Origin: Pseudoxanthomonas wuyuanensis | GTDB taxonomy: Bacteria > Pseudomonadota > Gammaproteobacteria > Xanthomonadales > Xanthomonadaceae | Assembly: GCF_900215535.1 (NCBI RefSeq) | Contig: NZ_OCND01000002.1 | Location: 434,001-498,000 of the forward strand | Direction of reading: 5' to 3' | DNA length: 64,000 nucleotides | Shown here: piece after piece, positions 25,182-33,199 of the stretch | How positions within the stretch are numbered: the first letter of the stretch is position 1 | How the letters are laid out: each line of letters starts with the position of its first letter | Notes under the pieces: generated by a model | Database searches by the model: none | What the model was told of the DNA's origin: nothing | What the model saw: the letters and a program-made list of their open reading frames with translations, nothing else | Program-made: the position numbers and the translations under genes

Positions 25182-25562
25182 CTACCCGGACAACAGCGGC
25201 AGCGCGAACAGCAACGCGCCCAGTACGAACAGCGCGGTCAGTATGTGCACCAACGGTCTATTGATGCGCAGGAATACGAACTGTTCGATGGTGCGGCCAA
25301 CCCAGAACAGCGACATGAACCCCAGCAGCGCATTGCCTAGCGGCGTGCGTAGCAGATCATCGGTAAAAACGAGGCATGCGGCGCCGGCGCCGGCAAAAAC
25401 GTAAATCAGCCGCAGATTGAGAATCTGGGTGACTGCGCGGGTGGCGACATTGGTTTCAGAAAGAGCGCGAGGCCATTGGAACAGCTTCCAGAACGCCAGA
25501 TGGAACAGCGCGAAGCCAAAGCTGTGTAGTCCCGCCAGCTGGATCAACAGTTGTTTGGACAT
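25182..25562 (-). CDS. Small four-helix membrane protein, unknown
   Basis: A 126-residue protein with four predicted helices (about 4-26, 47-64, 72-90, 101-123) and conserved-looking histidine and tryptophan residues in LAGLHSFGFALFHLAFWKLF. I do not recognise its family. It shares the direction of the thioesterase-like gene 27 bp upstream, so the two may form an operon. Confidence 0.75.
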   Translation of the reverse strand: MSKQLLIQLAGLHSFGFALFHLAFWKLFQWPRALSETNVATRAVTQILNLRLIYVFAGAGAACLVFTDDLLRTPLGNALLGFMSLFWVGRTIEQFVFLRINRPLVHILTALFVLGALLFALPLLSG

Positions 25563-25589
25563 GCCGGCCCTCCGACCGTTCGGAGCGCC

Positions 25590-26066
25590 TCAACTGGCAC
25601 GCGGTTTCGGCGACACCCACATCGAAATGCGGGCGCGGAACACTATCTCATCCTGCGGGTTGCTGATCGACACGAGCATCGGCAGTTCGTAGCCCTCGGA
25701 AGAGTCCTGCGGTACGAACTCCGGCGTGGCGACGGCGCGCATCGTGCCGACCGCCTTTTTCAGGTACTCCACTGTCATGCCCTTGGGAATCCAGCGCATC
25801 GAGGCCGGAATGCTGACATCGGTGGTCAGCCCGCCGATGAATTCGGCCAGGTTGCACAAGGCGATGGCGTGCACGGTGCCGAGGTGGTTGGTGACGCTGC
25901 GGCGATGCGCGATGGCCGCCTCGCCGCGACCGGGTTCCAACAGCATCATGCGCGGCCGGATGCTGGCGAAGTACGGTGCCTTGAAGCAGATCAGGCGCGA
26001 GAACATCCAGTTGCCGAACGGCTTGCGGCTGAGCTTGCGGTAGATCTTCAGGACGTTGGCGCTCAT
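25590..26066 (-). CDS. Hotdog-fold thioesterase-like protein (DUF4442/PaaI type)
   Basis: A 158-residue single-domain protein with a hotdog-like core: NHLGTVHAIALCNLAEFIGG, where HAIALCNLAE lies in the central helix, and VEYLKKAVGTMRAVATPEFV for the following strands. Such proteins hydrolyse acyl-CoA thioesters or serve as acyl-binding proteins. ATG at 26066 (MSANVLKIYRKLS) gives the usual N-terminal helix. It lies downstream of fadE on the same strand, separated by a repeat element, which fits a role in fatty acid turnover; this link is inference. Confidence 0.83.
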   Translation of the reverse strand: MSANVLKIYRKLSRKPFGNWMFSRLICFKAPYFASIRPRMMLLEPGRGEAAIAHRRSVTNHLGTVHAIALCNLAEFIGGLTTDVSIPASMRWIPKGMTVEYLKKAVGTMRAVATPEFVPQDSSEGYELPMLVSISNPQDEIVFRARISMWVSPKPRAS

Positions 26067-26084
26067 CGGAGGCTCGCTTTCAGG

Positions 26085-26268
26085 CCCCTCCCTTGCGCAG
26101 CAGGGGAGGGGGAAGGGGTTGAGTCCGGGGGCGGGATTGTTCCCGGCCGAAATGGAATATCCATCGAGCATGCGAAGCGGACGCCGCAGCCGATGCGGCT
26201 TCCTTTCGGAAACACGCCTGGCTCCGGCTTGCCCTTTCCCGACCTTCCCCCTGCTTCGCAAGGGGAGC
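26085..26268. repeat. Intergenic element with long imperfect terminal inverted repeats
   Basis: CCTCCCTTGCGCAGCAGGGG (from 26087) and, inverted, the stretch ending 26268 (CTTCCCCCTGCTTCGCAAGG) are imperfect complements over about 40 bp. Each arm is itself a hairpin. The element fills nearly all of the gap between fadE and the thioesterase-like gene. It has the look of a short non-autonomous mobile or extragenic repeat. Confidence 0.6.
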
Positions 26269-26273
26269 GGCGA

Positions 26274-28751
26274 TCAGGCCGCTTCGCGCGGCTGGCGCTT
26301 GTGCTGCGGCAGATCGTAGTAGCTGGCAGCACGCAGTTCATGCACGTCGAAATCATCCACGGTGATGGTTTCCAGCGTGATGGCGCGCAGCTCTTCCAAC
26401 TGCTTGCGCTCCTCCACGGTGATCCAGCCTTCGCGCACGCCTTCGTCCAGTTGCGCGCCGTAGTCCAACGCCTCGATGCCCTTGGTCTTCAGCGCCTTCA
26501 GGAACTTGCGCTCCACCGGCTCGGCGGCGATGGCGGTAGCCAGATAGCTGGCGATGCGGCCACCCGGGTTGTTGGCGCACGGGGTCAGAAACACACCATG
26601 GGCCAGGCGTTCGCGTGCTTCGTTGGGCGCCATCAGCAGCGCCGCCACGCGGTGACCCAGGCGGTCGCCGGGCGCTTCGGCGCGACGGCCCCATGGGAAG
26701 ATCAGCGCCCACATCAGCCAACCCACCGGACGGATCGGGAAGTTGCGCAGCGCGGCCGACAGCGCCAGTTCGATCTTGTGCACACTGTCGTGGAAGGCCC
26801 AGGCCAACAGCGGCTGATCGGCCTGTGGCGCGCCTTCGTCGTGGTAGCGCTTGAGCATGGCGCTGGTCATGTAGATGTGGCTCAGCACATCGCCCAGGCG
26901 GCCGGACAGCGACTCCTTGAACTTCAGCTTGCCGCCCAGCGTCAGCATCGATACGTCGGCCATCAGCGCCAGGTTGGCCGAATAGCGATCCAGCTTGCGG
27001 AAGTAGCGGCGGGTGTAGTCGTCGCCCGGCGCCGAACCGATCTTGGCGCCGGTCAGGCCGAACCAGAACGAGCGCACCGCGTTGGAGATCGCAAAGCCGA
27101 TATGGCCGAACAGGTTGCGGTCGAACTCTTCCACGCCGGCCTTGAAGTCCGGGTTCTGCGCGGCCTTCATTTCCTTCATCACCCATGGATGGCAGAGTAT
27201 CGCGCCCTGACCGAAGATCAGCAGGCTGCGGGTCATGATGTTGGCGCCTTCCACGGTGATGGCGATTGGCGCGGCCTGCCAGCTGCGGCCGGCGAAATTG
27301 CGCGGCCCCAGGATGATGCCCTTGCCGCCGATCACATCCATCACATCGCTGATGACTTCGCGGCTCATGGTGGTGCAGTGGTACTTGGCGATCGCCGACG
27401 GCACCGATGGCACGTCGCCGCGGTCCACCGCCGCCGCCGTGGCCTGCGACAGCGCGCTGATCGCGTAGGCCTTGCCGCCGATGCGGGCCAGCGCTTCCTC
27501 CACGCCTTCGAAGCGGCCGACCGACAGGCCGAACTGCTTGCGAATGCGCGCATAGGCACCGGTCACCACCGCACCGGCCTTGGCGCCACCGCTGGCGGTG
27601 GAAGGCAGGGTGATGGAGCGACCCACGGCCAGGCATTCGTTGAGCATGTTCCAGCCCTTGCCGGCCATCTCCACGCCGCCGATCAACTGGCTCAGCGGGA
27701 TGAACACCTCGCGGCCGTGGATGGGACCATTCTGGAACGGCGAGTTGAGCGGGAAATGGCGGCGGCCGATCTCCACGCCTGGGGTGTCGCGCGGCAGCAG
27801 CGCCAGCGAGATGCCGATGTCCTGGGTATCGCCGATCAGGCCATCCGGGTCGTACATGCGGAAGGCCAGGCCGATCAGCGAGGCGACCGGCGCCAGCGTG
27901 ATGTAGCGCTTGTCGAAGGTCAGCTTGACGCCCAGCACGTTGGCGCCGTTCCAGTCGCCCTTGCAGACGATGCCGTAGTCGGGAATCGAGGTGGCATCGG
28001 AACCGGCGAACGGTCCGGTCAGGCCGAAGCAGGGTACTTCCTGACCGCTGGCCAGGCGCGGCAGGTAGTAGTCCTTCTGCTCCTGGGTGCCGTAGTGGTT
28101 CAGCAGCTCGCCCGGGCCCAGCGAGTTGGGCACGCCGACGGTGGAGCTGACCACGCTGGAAACCGAGGCGATCTTCTGGATCACCTTGTGATGCGCCAGC
28201 GCCGAGAAACCCAGGCCGCCGTACGCCTTAGGGATGATCATGCCGAAGAACTTGTTCTTCTTGATGAAGTCCCACAGTTCCGGCGGCAGGTCGGCGTGGA
28301 CGTGGGTGATTTCCCAGTCGTTGGTCATCCGGCACAGCTCTTCGACCGGGCCGTCCAGGAACGCCTGTTCTTCGGCGGTGAGCTGCGGCTTGGGATAGTT
28401 CAGCAGCTTGTTCCAATCCGGGTCGCCGGTGAACAGTTCTCCCTCGAACCCAACCGAACCGGTTTCCAGCGCAATGCGCTCGGTCTGCGACAGCGGCGGC
28501 AGCACCTTGCGGAAGAACTTCAGCAGTGGCGAAGTGATCAGTGGCTTGCGGATGGCCGGAATCAGCAGCGGCACCGCAATCAATGCCACGAAGATTGCGG
28601 CGATGGCCGTGGCGATCGGGTTGGCGCCCACCAGCCAGCAGGCGACCAGCAGAGTTGCGGTGATGGCCGCCCAGTACGCCAGCCGCAGACGGTGGTAGGC
28701 GGCAAAGGCGCCGACCAGCAGGAAGGCGATAAAAGGGGCGACAATGCTCAT
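26274..28751 (-). CDS. fadE: Acyl-CoA dehydrogenase FadE (large, membrane-associated type)
   Basis: An 825-residue enzyme for the first step of fatty acid beta-oxidation, close in length to E. coli FadE (814). The N-terminus has two or three hydrophobic helices (about 3-22, 24-42, 46-66), then the ACAD domain with TNDWEITHVHADLPPELWDF, IPKAYGGLGFSALAHHKVIQ, and GQEVPCFGLTGPFAGSDAT in the flavin/substrate loop; the C-terminal half holds ALDYGAQLDEGVREGWITVE. The ATG at 28751 overlaps the hydrolase stop (ATGA), so the two genes are co-translated and probably under the divergent TetR regulator. A longer open frame upstream is the hydrolase gene in another frame. Confidence 0.95.
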   Translation of the reverse strand: MSIVAPFIAFLLVGAFAAYHRLRLAYWAAITATLLVACWLVGANPIATAIAAIFVALIAVPLLIPAIRKPLITSPLLKFFRKVLPPLSQTERIALETGSVGFEGELFTGDPDWNKLLNYPKPQLTAEEQAFLDGPVEELCRMTNDWEITHVHADLPPELWDFIKKNKFFGMIIPKAYGGLGFSALAHHKVIQKIASVSSVVSSTVGVPNSLGPGELLNHYGTQEQKDYYLPRLASGQEVPCFGLTGPFAGSDATSIPDYGIVCKGDWNGANVLGVKLTFDKRYITLAPVASLIGLAFRMYDPDGLIGDTQDIGISLALLPRDTPGVEIGRRHFPLNSPFQNGPIHGREVFIPLSQLIGGVEMAGKGWNMLNECLAVGRSITLPSTASGGAKAGAVVTGAYARIRKQFGLSVGRFEGVEEALARIGGKAYAISALSQATAAAVDRGDVPSVPSAIAKYHCTTMSREVISDVMDVIGGKGIILGPRNFAGRSWQAAPIAITVEGANIMTRSLLIFGQGAILCHPWVMKEMKAAQNPDFKAGVEEFDRNLFGHIGFAISNAVRSFWFGLTGAKIGSAPGDDYTRRYFRKLDRYSANLALMADVSMLTLGGKLKFKESLSGRLGDVLSHIYMTSAMLKRYHDEGAPQADQPLLAWAFHDSVHKIELALSAALRNFPIRPVGWLMWALIFPWGRRAEAPGDRLGHRVAALLMAPNEARERLAHGVFLTPCANNPGGRIASYLATAIAAEPVERKFLKALKTKGIEALDYGAQLDEGVREGWITVEERKQLEELRAITLETITVDDFDVHELRAASYYDLPQHKRQPREAA

Positions 28752-29725
28752 GGACTTGCTCCGGGGACGGATTCGGTGGCAGCGGGTTCGGTGAAGCCGG
28801 ATTCGATGGTGGCGCTGGTTGTGCGCAGATCCGCCAGATATTCCAGCACGGTGGCGGTAAACGCATCGTTGTCGTCGCCGGCCACCATATGAGTGGCCTG
28901 CGGCAGATGGACGTGGCGCGCATGCGGTGCCAGCGTCCTGAATTCCTCGACGGTCTGCTCCGAGACCAGATCGCTGCGGCCGCCGCTGATCAGCAGTATC
29001 GGGCAGCGGATACCGCGTGCGGCTTCCGCGATGGCGTCCTGGTGCTGTTCGCTGTCGCGCGCCAGTTCGTCGACCAGGCGCGGGTCCCAATGCCAGCGCC
29101 AACGTCCGTCATCGCCTTCGCGCAACAGTTCGCGCAGTTCTTCGGGCGACTTGCGCGTGCGCCGGTGCGGCAAATAGGCGGCAATGGCGTCGCTGGCGTG
29201 CTGCAGAGAATCGAAGCCTTCCGGGAAGGCGGTCATGAAGCCGAGAATGCGCTGCATGCCGGCCGATTCCCAGCGAGGGGTGATATCCACCAGCACCATG
29301 GCGCTGAACAGGCCCGGCCAGCGCGCTTCGGCGATGAGTCCGAACAGGCCGCCCATCGAAGCGCCGACCAGTACCGGGGCCGGTGAGCATTCGCCTGCCA
29401 CGATGATCAGATCGTCGGCGAACTGGTCGCCGCTGTAGGGCTGATCCGGCGCGTTGCGCTGCGATTCGCCATGGCCACGCGCGTCGTAAGCCAGCCCTGA
29501 GTATCCCTTCGCGGCCAGTGCGCTACCGGTTCGTTGCCAGGCGTTGCGGGTCTGGCCGAAGCCATGGGCATAGAGCAGGCGGGTTTGCGGCTGCAGCGGA
29601 ATGGCCGCCGGGAATGTTCCTGCAGACAGCTTCAAGCCATCGGCGCCGATCAGGCCGGTGCGCGGAACGCTGGTTGCCGGTGTCGAATTGGCCAGGAGCT
29701 CAGCAGGAGGAAGGGATGTCACCAT
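28748..29725 (-). CDS. Alpha/beta hydrolase, first gene of the fadE operon
   Basis: A 325-residue alpha/beta hydrolase. It shows the oxyanion strand LLYAHGFGQTRNAWQ, the cap entry LAYDARGHGESQRN, the nucleophile elbow VLVGASMGGLFGLIAEA (Ser in GASMGG), the acid region LISGGRSDLVSEQT and His in LPQATHMVAGDDNDA. The substrate may be an acyl ester feeding FadE. The start at 29725 lies at the predicted transcription start (leaderless); another Met six codons earlier (29743) is possible but falls inside the promoter. Confidence 0.88.
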   Translation of the reverse strand: MVTSLPPAELLANSTPATSVPRTGLIGADGLKLSAGTFPAAIPLQPQTRLLYAHGFGQTRNAWQRTGSALAAKGYSGLAYDARGHGESQRNAPDQPYSGDQFADDLIIVAGECSPAPVLVGASMGGLFGLIAEARWPGLFSAMVLVDITPRWESAGMQRILGFMTAFPEGFDSLQHASDAIAAYLPHRRTRKSPEELRELLREGDDGRWRWHWDPRLVDELARDSEQHQDAIAEAARGIRCPILLISGGRSDLVSEQTVEEFRTLAPHARHVHLPQATHMVAGDDNDAFTATVLEYLADLRTTSATIESGFTEPAATESVPGASP

Positions 29726-29762
29726 ACGGTCTAGTATGGGCATCCGGATTTAGAGTAGTCAA
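29722..29762 (-). promoter_or_regulatory. Promoter and TetR-type operator of the hydrolase-fadE operon
   Basis: On the minus strand TTGACT (29762-29757) and CATACT (29738-29733) are separated by 18 bp, giving a start of transcription near 29726. The 18-bp sequence CCATACGGTCTAGTATGG (29722-29739) has perfect 6-bp inverted arms and covers the -10 and start, the position of a repressor site. A similar half-site, CGTATGG, lies at 29851-29857 close to the TetR gene, which suggests autoregulation. Confidence 0.6.
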
Positions 29763-29869
29763 TCGGTTTATTGCCCAGTGAAGCAACGCAAGCATTTGAT
29801 TTTGAAGATTTTGTGTTGCGTTGCAGCAAACGTACCGCAACAAACCTCGCCGTATGGTTAAATGCGGTT

Positions 29870-30469
29870 ATGAGCACGCCTGCCGCCCGTGAAGACCAAC
29901 CGACCTCCCCCCGCACCGCGCGCCTGAGCGCGGAGGATTGGGCGCAAGCCGCGCTGGATCTGATCGCGGAACAAGGCGTATCGGCGGTGGCAGTGGAGCC
30001 GCTGGCGCGCCGGCTGGGCGTGACCAAGGGCAGCTTCTACTGGCATTTCCCGTCGCGCGACGCCTTGCTGCAGGCGGCGCTGGAGCGCTGGGAGGTGGTG
30101 GAACAGGAAAGCGTGTTCGGAAGCCTGGAAAAAGTCCCCGACCCGCGTGAGCGCCTGCGTGCGCTGTTCCAACTGGTCGGTCACGAAGTGAAGCCGCATA
30201 TCATCTACAGCGAACTGCTGAAGGCGCTGGACCACCCTGCGGTGCAGCCGGTGATCGACCGCGTTTCGCAGCGTCGCATGGACTATCTGATCGCGTCGTT
30301 CCGGCAGGCCGGCCTGGGCAGGACCGATGCCTACCATCGCGCGCGGCTGACCTATGCAGCCTACGTAGGCTTCCTGCAGCTGTCGCTGCAGTTGCAGCAG
30401 CCGCGCATGACGCATGAGGAATTCGAGGCTTACCTGGAACATGTGATCTCGACGTTGATTCCGGCCTAG
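29870..30469 (+). CDS. TetR family transcriptional regulator, probably of fatty acid degradation
   Basis: A 199-residue regulator. The N-terminal HTH reads WAQAALDLIAEQGVSAVAVE followed by PLARRLGVTKGSFYWHFPSR with the typical TetR recognition helix; the C-terminal ligand domain is helical. ATG at 29870 (MSTPAARED) was chosen because an upstream open frame contains no ribosome-binding site. It diverges from the hydrolase-fadE operon, so an acyl-CoA-responsive repressor like FadR/PsrA is the best guess. Confidence 0.92.
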   Translation: MSTPAAREDQPTSPRTARLSAEDWAQAALDLIAEQGVSAVAVEPLARRLGVTKGSFYWHFPSRDALLQAALERWEVVEQESVFGSLEKVPDPRERLRALFQLVGHEVKPHIIYSELLKALDHPAVQPVIDRVSQRRMDYLIASFRQAGLGRTDAYHRARLTYAAYVGFLQLSLQLQQPRMTHEEFEAYLEHVISTLIPA

Positions 30470-30491
30470 CCATCGCGCAACGCCGGCTTGT

Positions 30492-30932
30492 TCATGACGG
30501 CAGGTCGGGCGTTCCGTTGAGCGCGGGAACCACCGCACCGCCGCCGCGCTTCAGTTCAGACAGCCTCGCCACCACGTAAGCCAGCAGGGCCACCACGAAG
30601 AACGCCAGCAGCATCCAGGCGATACCCTGCAAAGTCTCGATCACCGTACGGTAGACCTCCAGCACCCAGCGTTCCGGAGTCAACGCGATAATCTTCGCTT
30701 TCTCCGCCCATTGCGGGGCGGTGATATAGCGCTCCAGCTCATGGATGCGCACGCCGGAGGAGATGCCGACCACCAGGATTGCGAACTTCATGTACTGCAG
30801 CCAGGCCGCACTGATGCTGTCGGCGATGATGCGGCTGAGAATGCGTTCGATGGATTGCGAGAATGCGCGACTGACCGCCCAGGCGACGGTGGCGGACAAC
30901 AGCAGGGTGACGGCGAGCAGGGTCAGGAACAT
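30492..30932 (-). CDS. Small membrane protein, unknown
   Basis: A 146-residue protein with an N-terminal helix (MFLTLLAVTLLLSATVAWAV), a central helix (AAWLQYMKFAILVVGISSGV) and a C-terminal one (TLQGIAWMLLAFFVVALLAY). The stretch SGVRIHELERYITAPQWAEK between them is polar. I do not recognise the family. The start was taken at 30932 where the first helix begins. It reads in the same direction as the DUF2145-like gene 32 bp upstream. Confidence 0.72.
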   Translation of the reverse strand: MFLTLLAVTLLLSATVAWAVSRAFSQSIERILSRIIADSISAAWLQYMKFAILVVGISSGVRIHELERYITAPQWAEKAKIIALTPERWVLEVYRTVIETLQGIAWMLLAFFVVALLAYVVARLSELKRGGGAVVPALNGTPDLPS

Positions 30933-30964
30933 GGGGTGTCCACAGGTCAGGAAAGAGGTCGGAG

Positions 30965-31783
30965 CTACGCGGGTCCTGGTTGCGCTTGTCGTTTGCCGCC
31001 GCGCCATTCTTCCTGCCGTTCCACATATCCGGCCCGATCCAGGTAGCGGAAGATTGAACGCACGGTGATGACGGGGTAGTCACCCGATAGCCGGGTGACG
31101 ACCGGATGGTCGGTGAAATCGGCATTTGCCGAGAGCAATCCGCCCAGTACGCGCCTGGAATAGGGGATGTGAATCGTGTCCGGTAGGAAACCGTCGCTGC
31201 GGGCGAAAGCGTAGGCGGTGGCGCGGTCGTACACGGCGCGGTCGGCCAGTGCGGACGCCATCATCTCGACGAGCCAGGCGGTGGAATTCTGATAGTCGCC
31301 GCTGCCGGGACGTGCGATCAGGTTGTAGCGCGGATGGTGCAGGCTGTGGCGCGGCATCTGCTTCAGGCGTTCGCTCAGGCGTTCCGCCGCGTGCGGCTTG
31401 AACCAGACGATGCGCAGATCCTGGTTCACCAGATCATCGGAGAAGAAGTTCACCAGTCCCTGCGCATAGAGCCCGGAGCGGTCGCTGCCGCATTCGTTGA
31501 GCAGGTGCACCACCGTCCAGCGGCCATGCGCGTGGTCGCGCACGACGAAGCCGGCATGGCTGTAGACCAGGCCTTGTTTGGACAGGTCGGTACCGACGCG
31601 TGCGATCAATGCGACCGGCGCATCGACCTCATCCAGTGCCGCCGCCGCCAGCAATGCGGTGCGTGCCGCAGCCTCCAGCTTGTGCGGCGCGACTTCCTGC
31701 TGCTGGCAGCCGTTGCCTGCGTTGGCTGCCGCAGCCATCAGCAACAGACCCGACAGCAGCATCGCGGAGCAAGTGCGTGCCAT
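30965..31783 (-). CDS. DUF2145-like exported protein
   Basis: A 272-residue protein with a signal peptide (MARTCSAMLLSGLLLMAAAA, cleavage near ANAGN). It matches my memory of the DUF2145 family: VALIARVGTDLSKQGLVYSH, then HAGFVVRDHAHGRWTVVHLL, NSTAWLVEMMASALAD, and the closing VVTRLSGDYPVITVRSIFRY. The pattern of conserved cysteine in LNECG and His/Ser residues near SHAGF resembles an NlpC/P60-like hydrolase, but I would not claim activity. It stands 3 bp after an alanine/glycine-rich exported protein; the two are often neighbours. Confidence 0.82.
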   Translation of the reverse strand: MARTCSAMLLSGLLLMAAAANAGNGCQQQEVAPHKLEAAARTALLAAAALDEVDAPVALIARVGTDLSKQGLVYSHAGFVVRDHAHGRWTVVHLLNECGSDRSGLYAQGLVNFFSDDLVNQDLRIVWFKPHAAERLSERLKQMPRHSLHHPRYNLIARPGSGDYQNSTAWLVEMMASALADRAVYDRATAYAFARSDGFLPDTIHIPYSRRVLGGLLSANADFTDHPVVTRLSGDYPVITVRSIFRYLDRAGYVERQEEWRGGKRQAQPGPA

Positions 31784-31786
31784 GGC

Positions 31787-32227
31787 TCACCCGCCGTAGC
31801 GATGGCTGTGGATATGCGGGCGCACGCTGTCGTTGGCGATAAAGCACAGCGCTTCGCCGGCCGCGCTGATGATCCAGCCCGTCGCCACTGCAGCGACGCT
31901 GACCGCGGTGCCGACCGCGATGCCCAGCCGGCGCACGGCGTCCACCGACAGGTAGACCACGAACGAGGCACCCGCGCCGGCCACTGAGATCGTGACCGCC
32001 ACGCTGCCGGCCGCTGCGCCGATGCCGGACACCACCGCCGAAGCGCCATGCCCCAGCGCATGCACGATGGCCACTGGCACCTCCACCGACGCGGCGAGGC
32101 TCGCTTGCGAATGGCGGCTGGCGCCATCGGATTGCGGGACGCTGGCGGCCGGGGCCGACCAGCCTGTCAACAGGCAGCCGGCGAAGGCGAGCAGCAATGG
32201 AACGGGACGGGATGTCGTGCTGGCCAT
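31787..32227 (-). CDS. Unknown exported Ala/Gly/Val-rich protein
   Basis: A 146-residue protein with a signal peptide (PVPLLLAFAGCLLTGWSAPA) and two glycine/alanine/valine-rich hydrophobic stretches (about 52-84 and 88-124: HALGHGASAVVSGIGAAAGS; GIAVGTAVSVAAVATGWIIS), possibly membrane-inserting. The end IHSHRYGG is histidine-rich. It lies 3 bp before the DUF2145-like gene, so it belongs to the same operon. No function can be named. Confidence 0.72.
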   Translation of the reverse strand: MASTTSRPVPLLLAFAGCLLTGWSAPAASVPQSDGASRHSQASLAASVEVPVAIVHALGHGASAVVSGIGAAAGSVAVTISVAGAGASFVVYLSVDAVRRLGIAVGTAVSVAAVATGWIISAAGEALCFIANDSVRPHIHSHRYGG

Positions 32228-32335
32228 ACGGGTTCCTCCTTGGACGCCGCAGAATGGGGGCCGGTGTCATCTGCTTGCAACGAGCGTCGACGAGGTAAGC
32301 TCTGATGCAACAACCAGTATAGGAATACGATACCC

Positions 32336-33079
32336 ATGGCGGTCTCTGTCGATCTGATCGATGCGTTGAAGCGCTGTCTGCGTGCGCAGGACATGACCTA
32401 TCGGGATCTGGCGGCGCAGATCCGGCTTAGCGAAGCGGCGGTCAAGCGGATGTTTTCGCGACGGGCGATGAGCCTGCAGCGGCTGGAACAGATCTGCGAT
32501 GCGCTGGACGTGGGCCTGGCCGAGTTGAGCGCCGAGGCCAGCCGCGGTCGCAAGGCCATGGCCCAGCTCAGCGAGGCCCAGGAGCAGGCGCTGGTTGGCG
32601 AACCAGCGCTGCTGCTGGCATTGTTCCTGACCCTCAACCGCTGGCGACAGGCCGATGCGCTGGCGCATTTCGGCTTCACCCCGGCGCAATGGACCGCATT
32701 GCTGGTCAAGCTGGACCGGCTGGGCATCATCGAACTGATGCCGGGCAATCGCGGAAGGGCGCTGACCGCACGCAATTTCCGCTGGCGTGCCGATGGCCCG
32801 ATGGAGCGCTATTTCCGCCACACGCTGCTGACCGACTACTTCGCTGACCCGTTCGATGGCGAGCAGGACGCGTTGCTGTTGCTCAGCGGCGCGCTGAGCA
32901 TCGAAGGGGTCAGGCATGTGCGGCAGCGGCTGGAGGAAGTGGCCCGCGAGTTCGATGCATTGCTGGCGCGCGACGCCACGCTGCCGGCCGAAGAACGCAT
33001 CGGCGTCAGCCTGGTGCTGGCGCAGAAGCCGTGGCTGTTGCAGCTGTTCCAGCCGTATCGCCGGCCACGGCAGCAATAG
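32336..33079 (+). CDS. XRE-type HTH regulator with a C-terminal winged-helix-like domain
   Basis: A 247-residue protein. Residues about 5-60 form a lambda-type HTH (MTYRDLAAQIRLSEAAVKRM, then SLQRLEQICDALDVGLAELS). The remainder has a second DNA-binding-like section around FTPAQWTALLVKLDRLGIIE and a helical tail. It diverges from the unknown/DUF2145 pair, 108 bp apart; the imperfect dyad GTATAGGAATACGATAC at about 32317-32333 directly before its start is a possible operator. Target genes are unknown. Confidence 0.85.
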   Translation: MAVSVDLIDALKRCLRAQDMTYRDLAAQIRLSEAAVKRMFSRRAMSLQRLEQICDALDVGLAELSAEASRGRKAMAQLSEAQEQALVGEPALLLALFLTLNRWRQADALAHFGFTPAQWTALLVKLDRLGIIELMPGNRGRALTARNFRWRADGPMERYFRHTLLTDYFADPFDGEQDALLLLSGALSIEGVRHVRQRLEEVAREFDALLARDATLPAEERIGVSLVLAQKPWLLQLFQPYRRPRQQ

Positions 33080-33199
33080 ATCTCCTAGCGGCGCCCTTTC
33101 CCCCTACTCGAGGTGACCTGCTGACTGGCCGTTCATCGTTGTCCTCGTTATTGGCTTGGGACATTGGTATCATTTTGGTCTCACCTTCGAGGGCAAGGC

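Noticed and set aside
25551-28892. A 1113-codon open frame on the plus strand opposite fadE
   Set aside because: It mirrors fadE and the thioesterase-like gene in the antisense frame that high GC keeps open; composition is H/Q/R/A-rich and no family motif appears.
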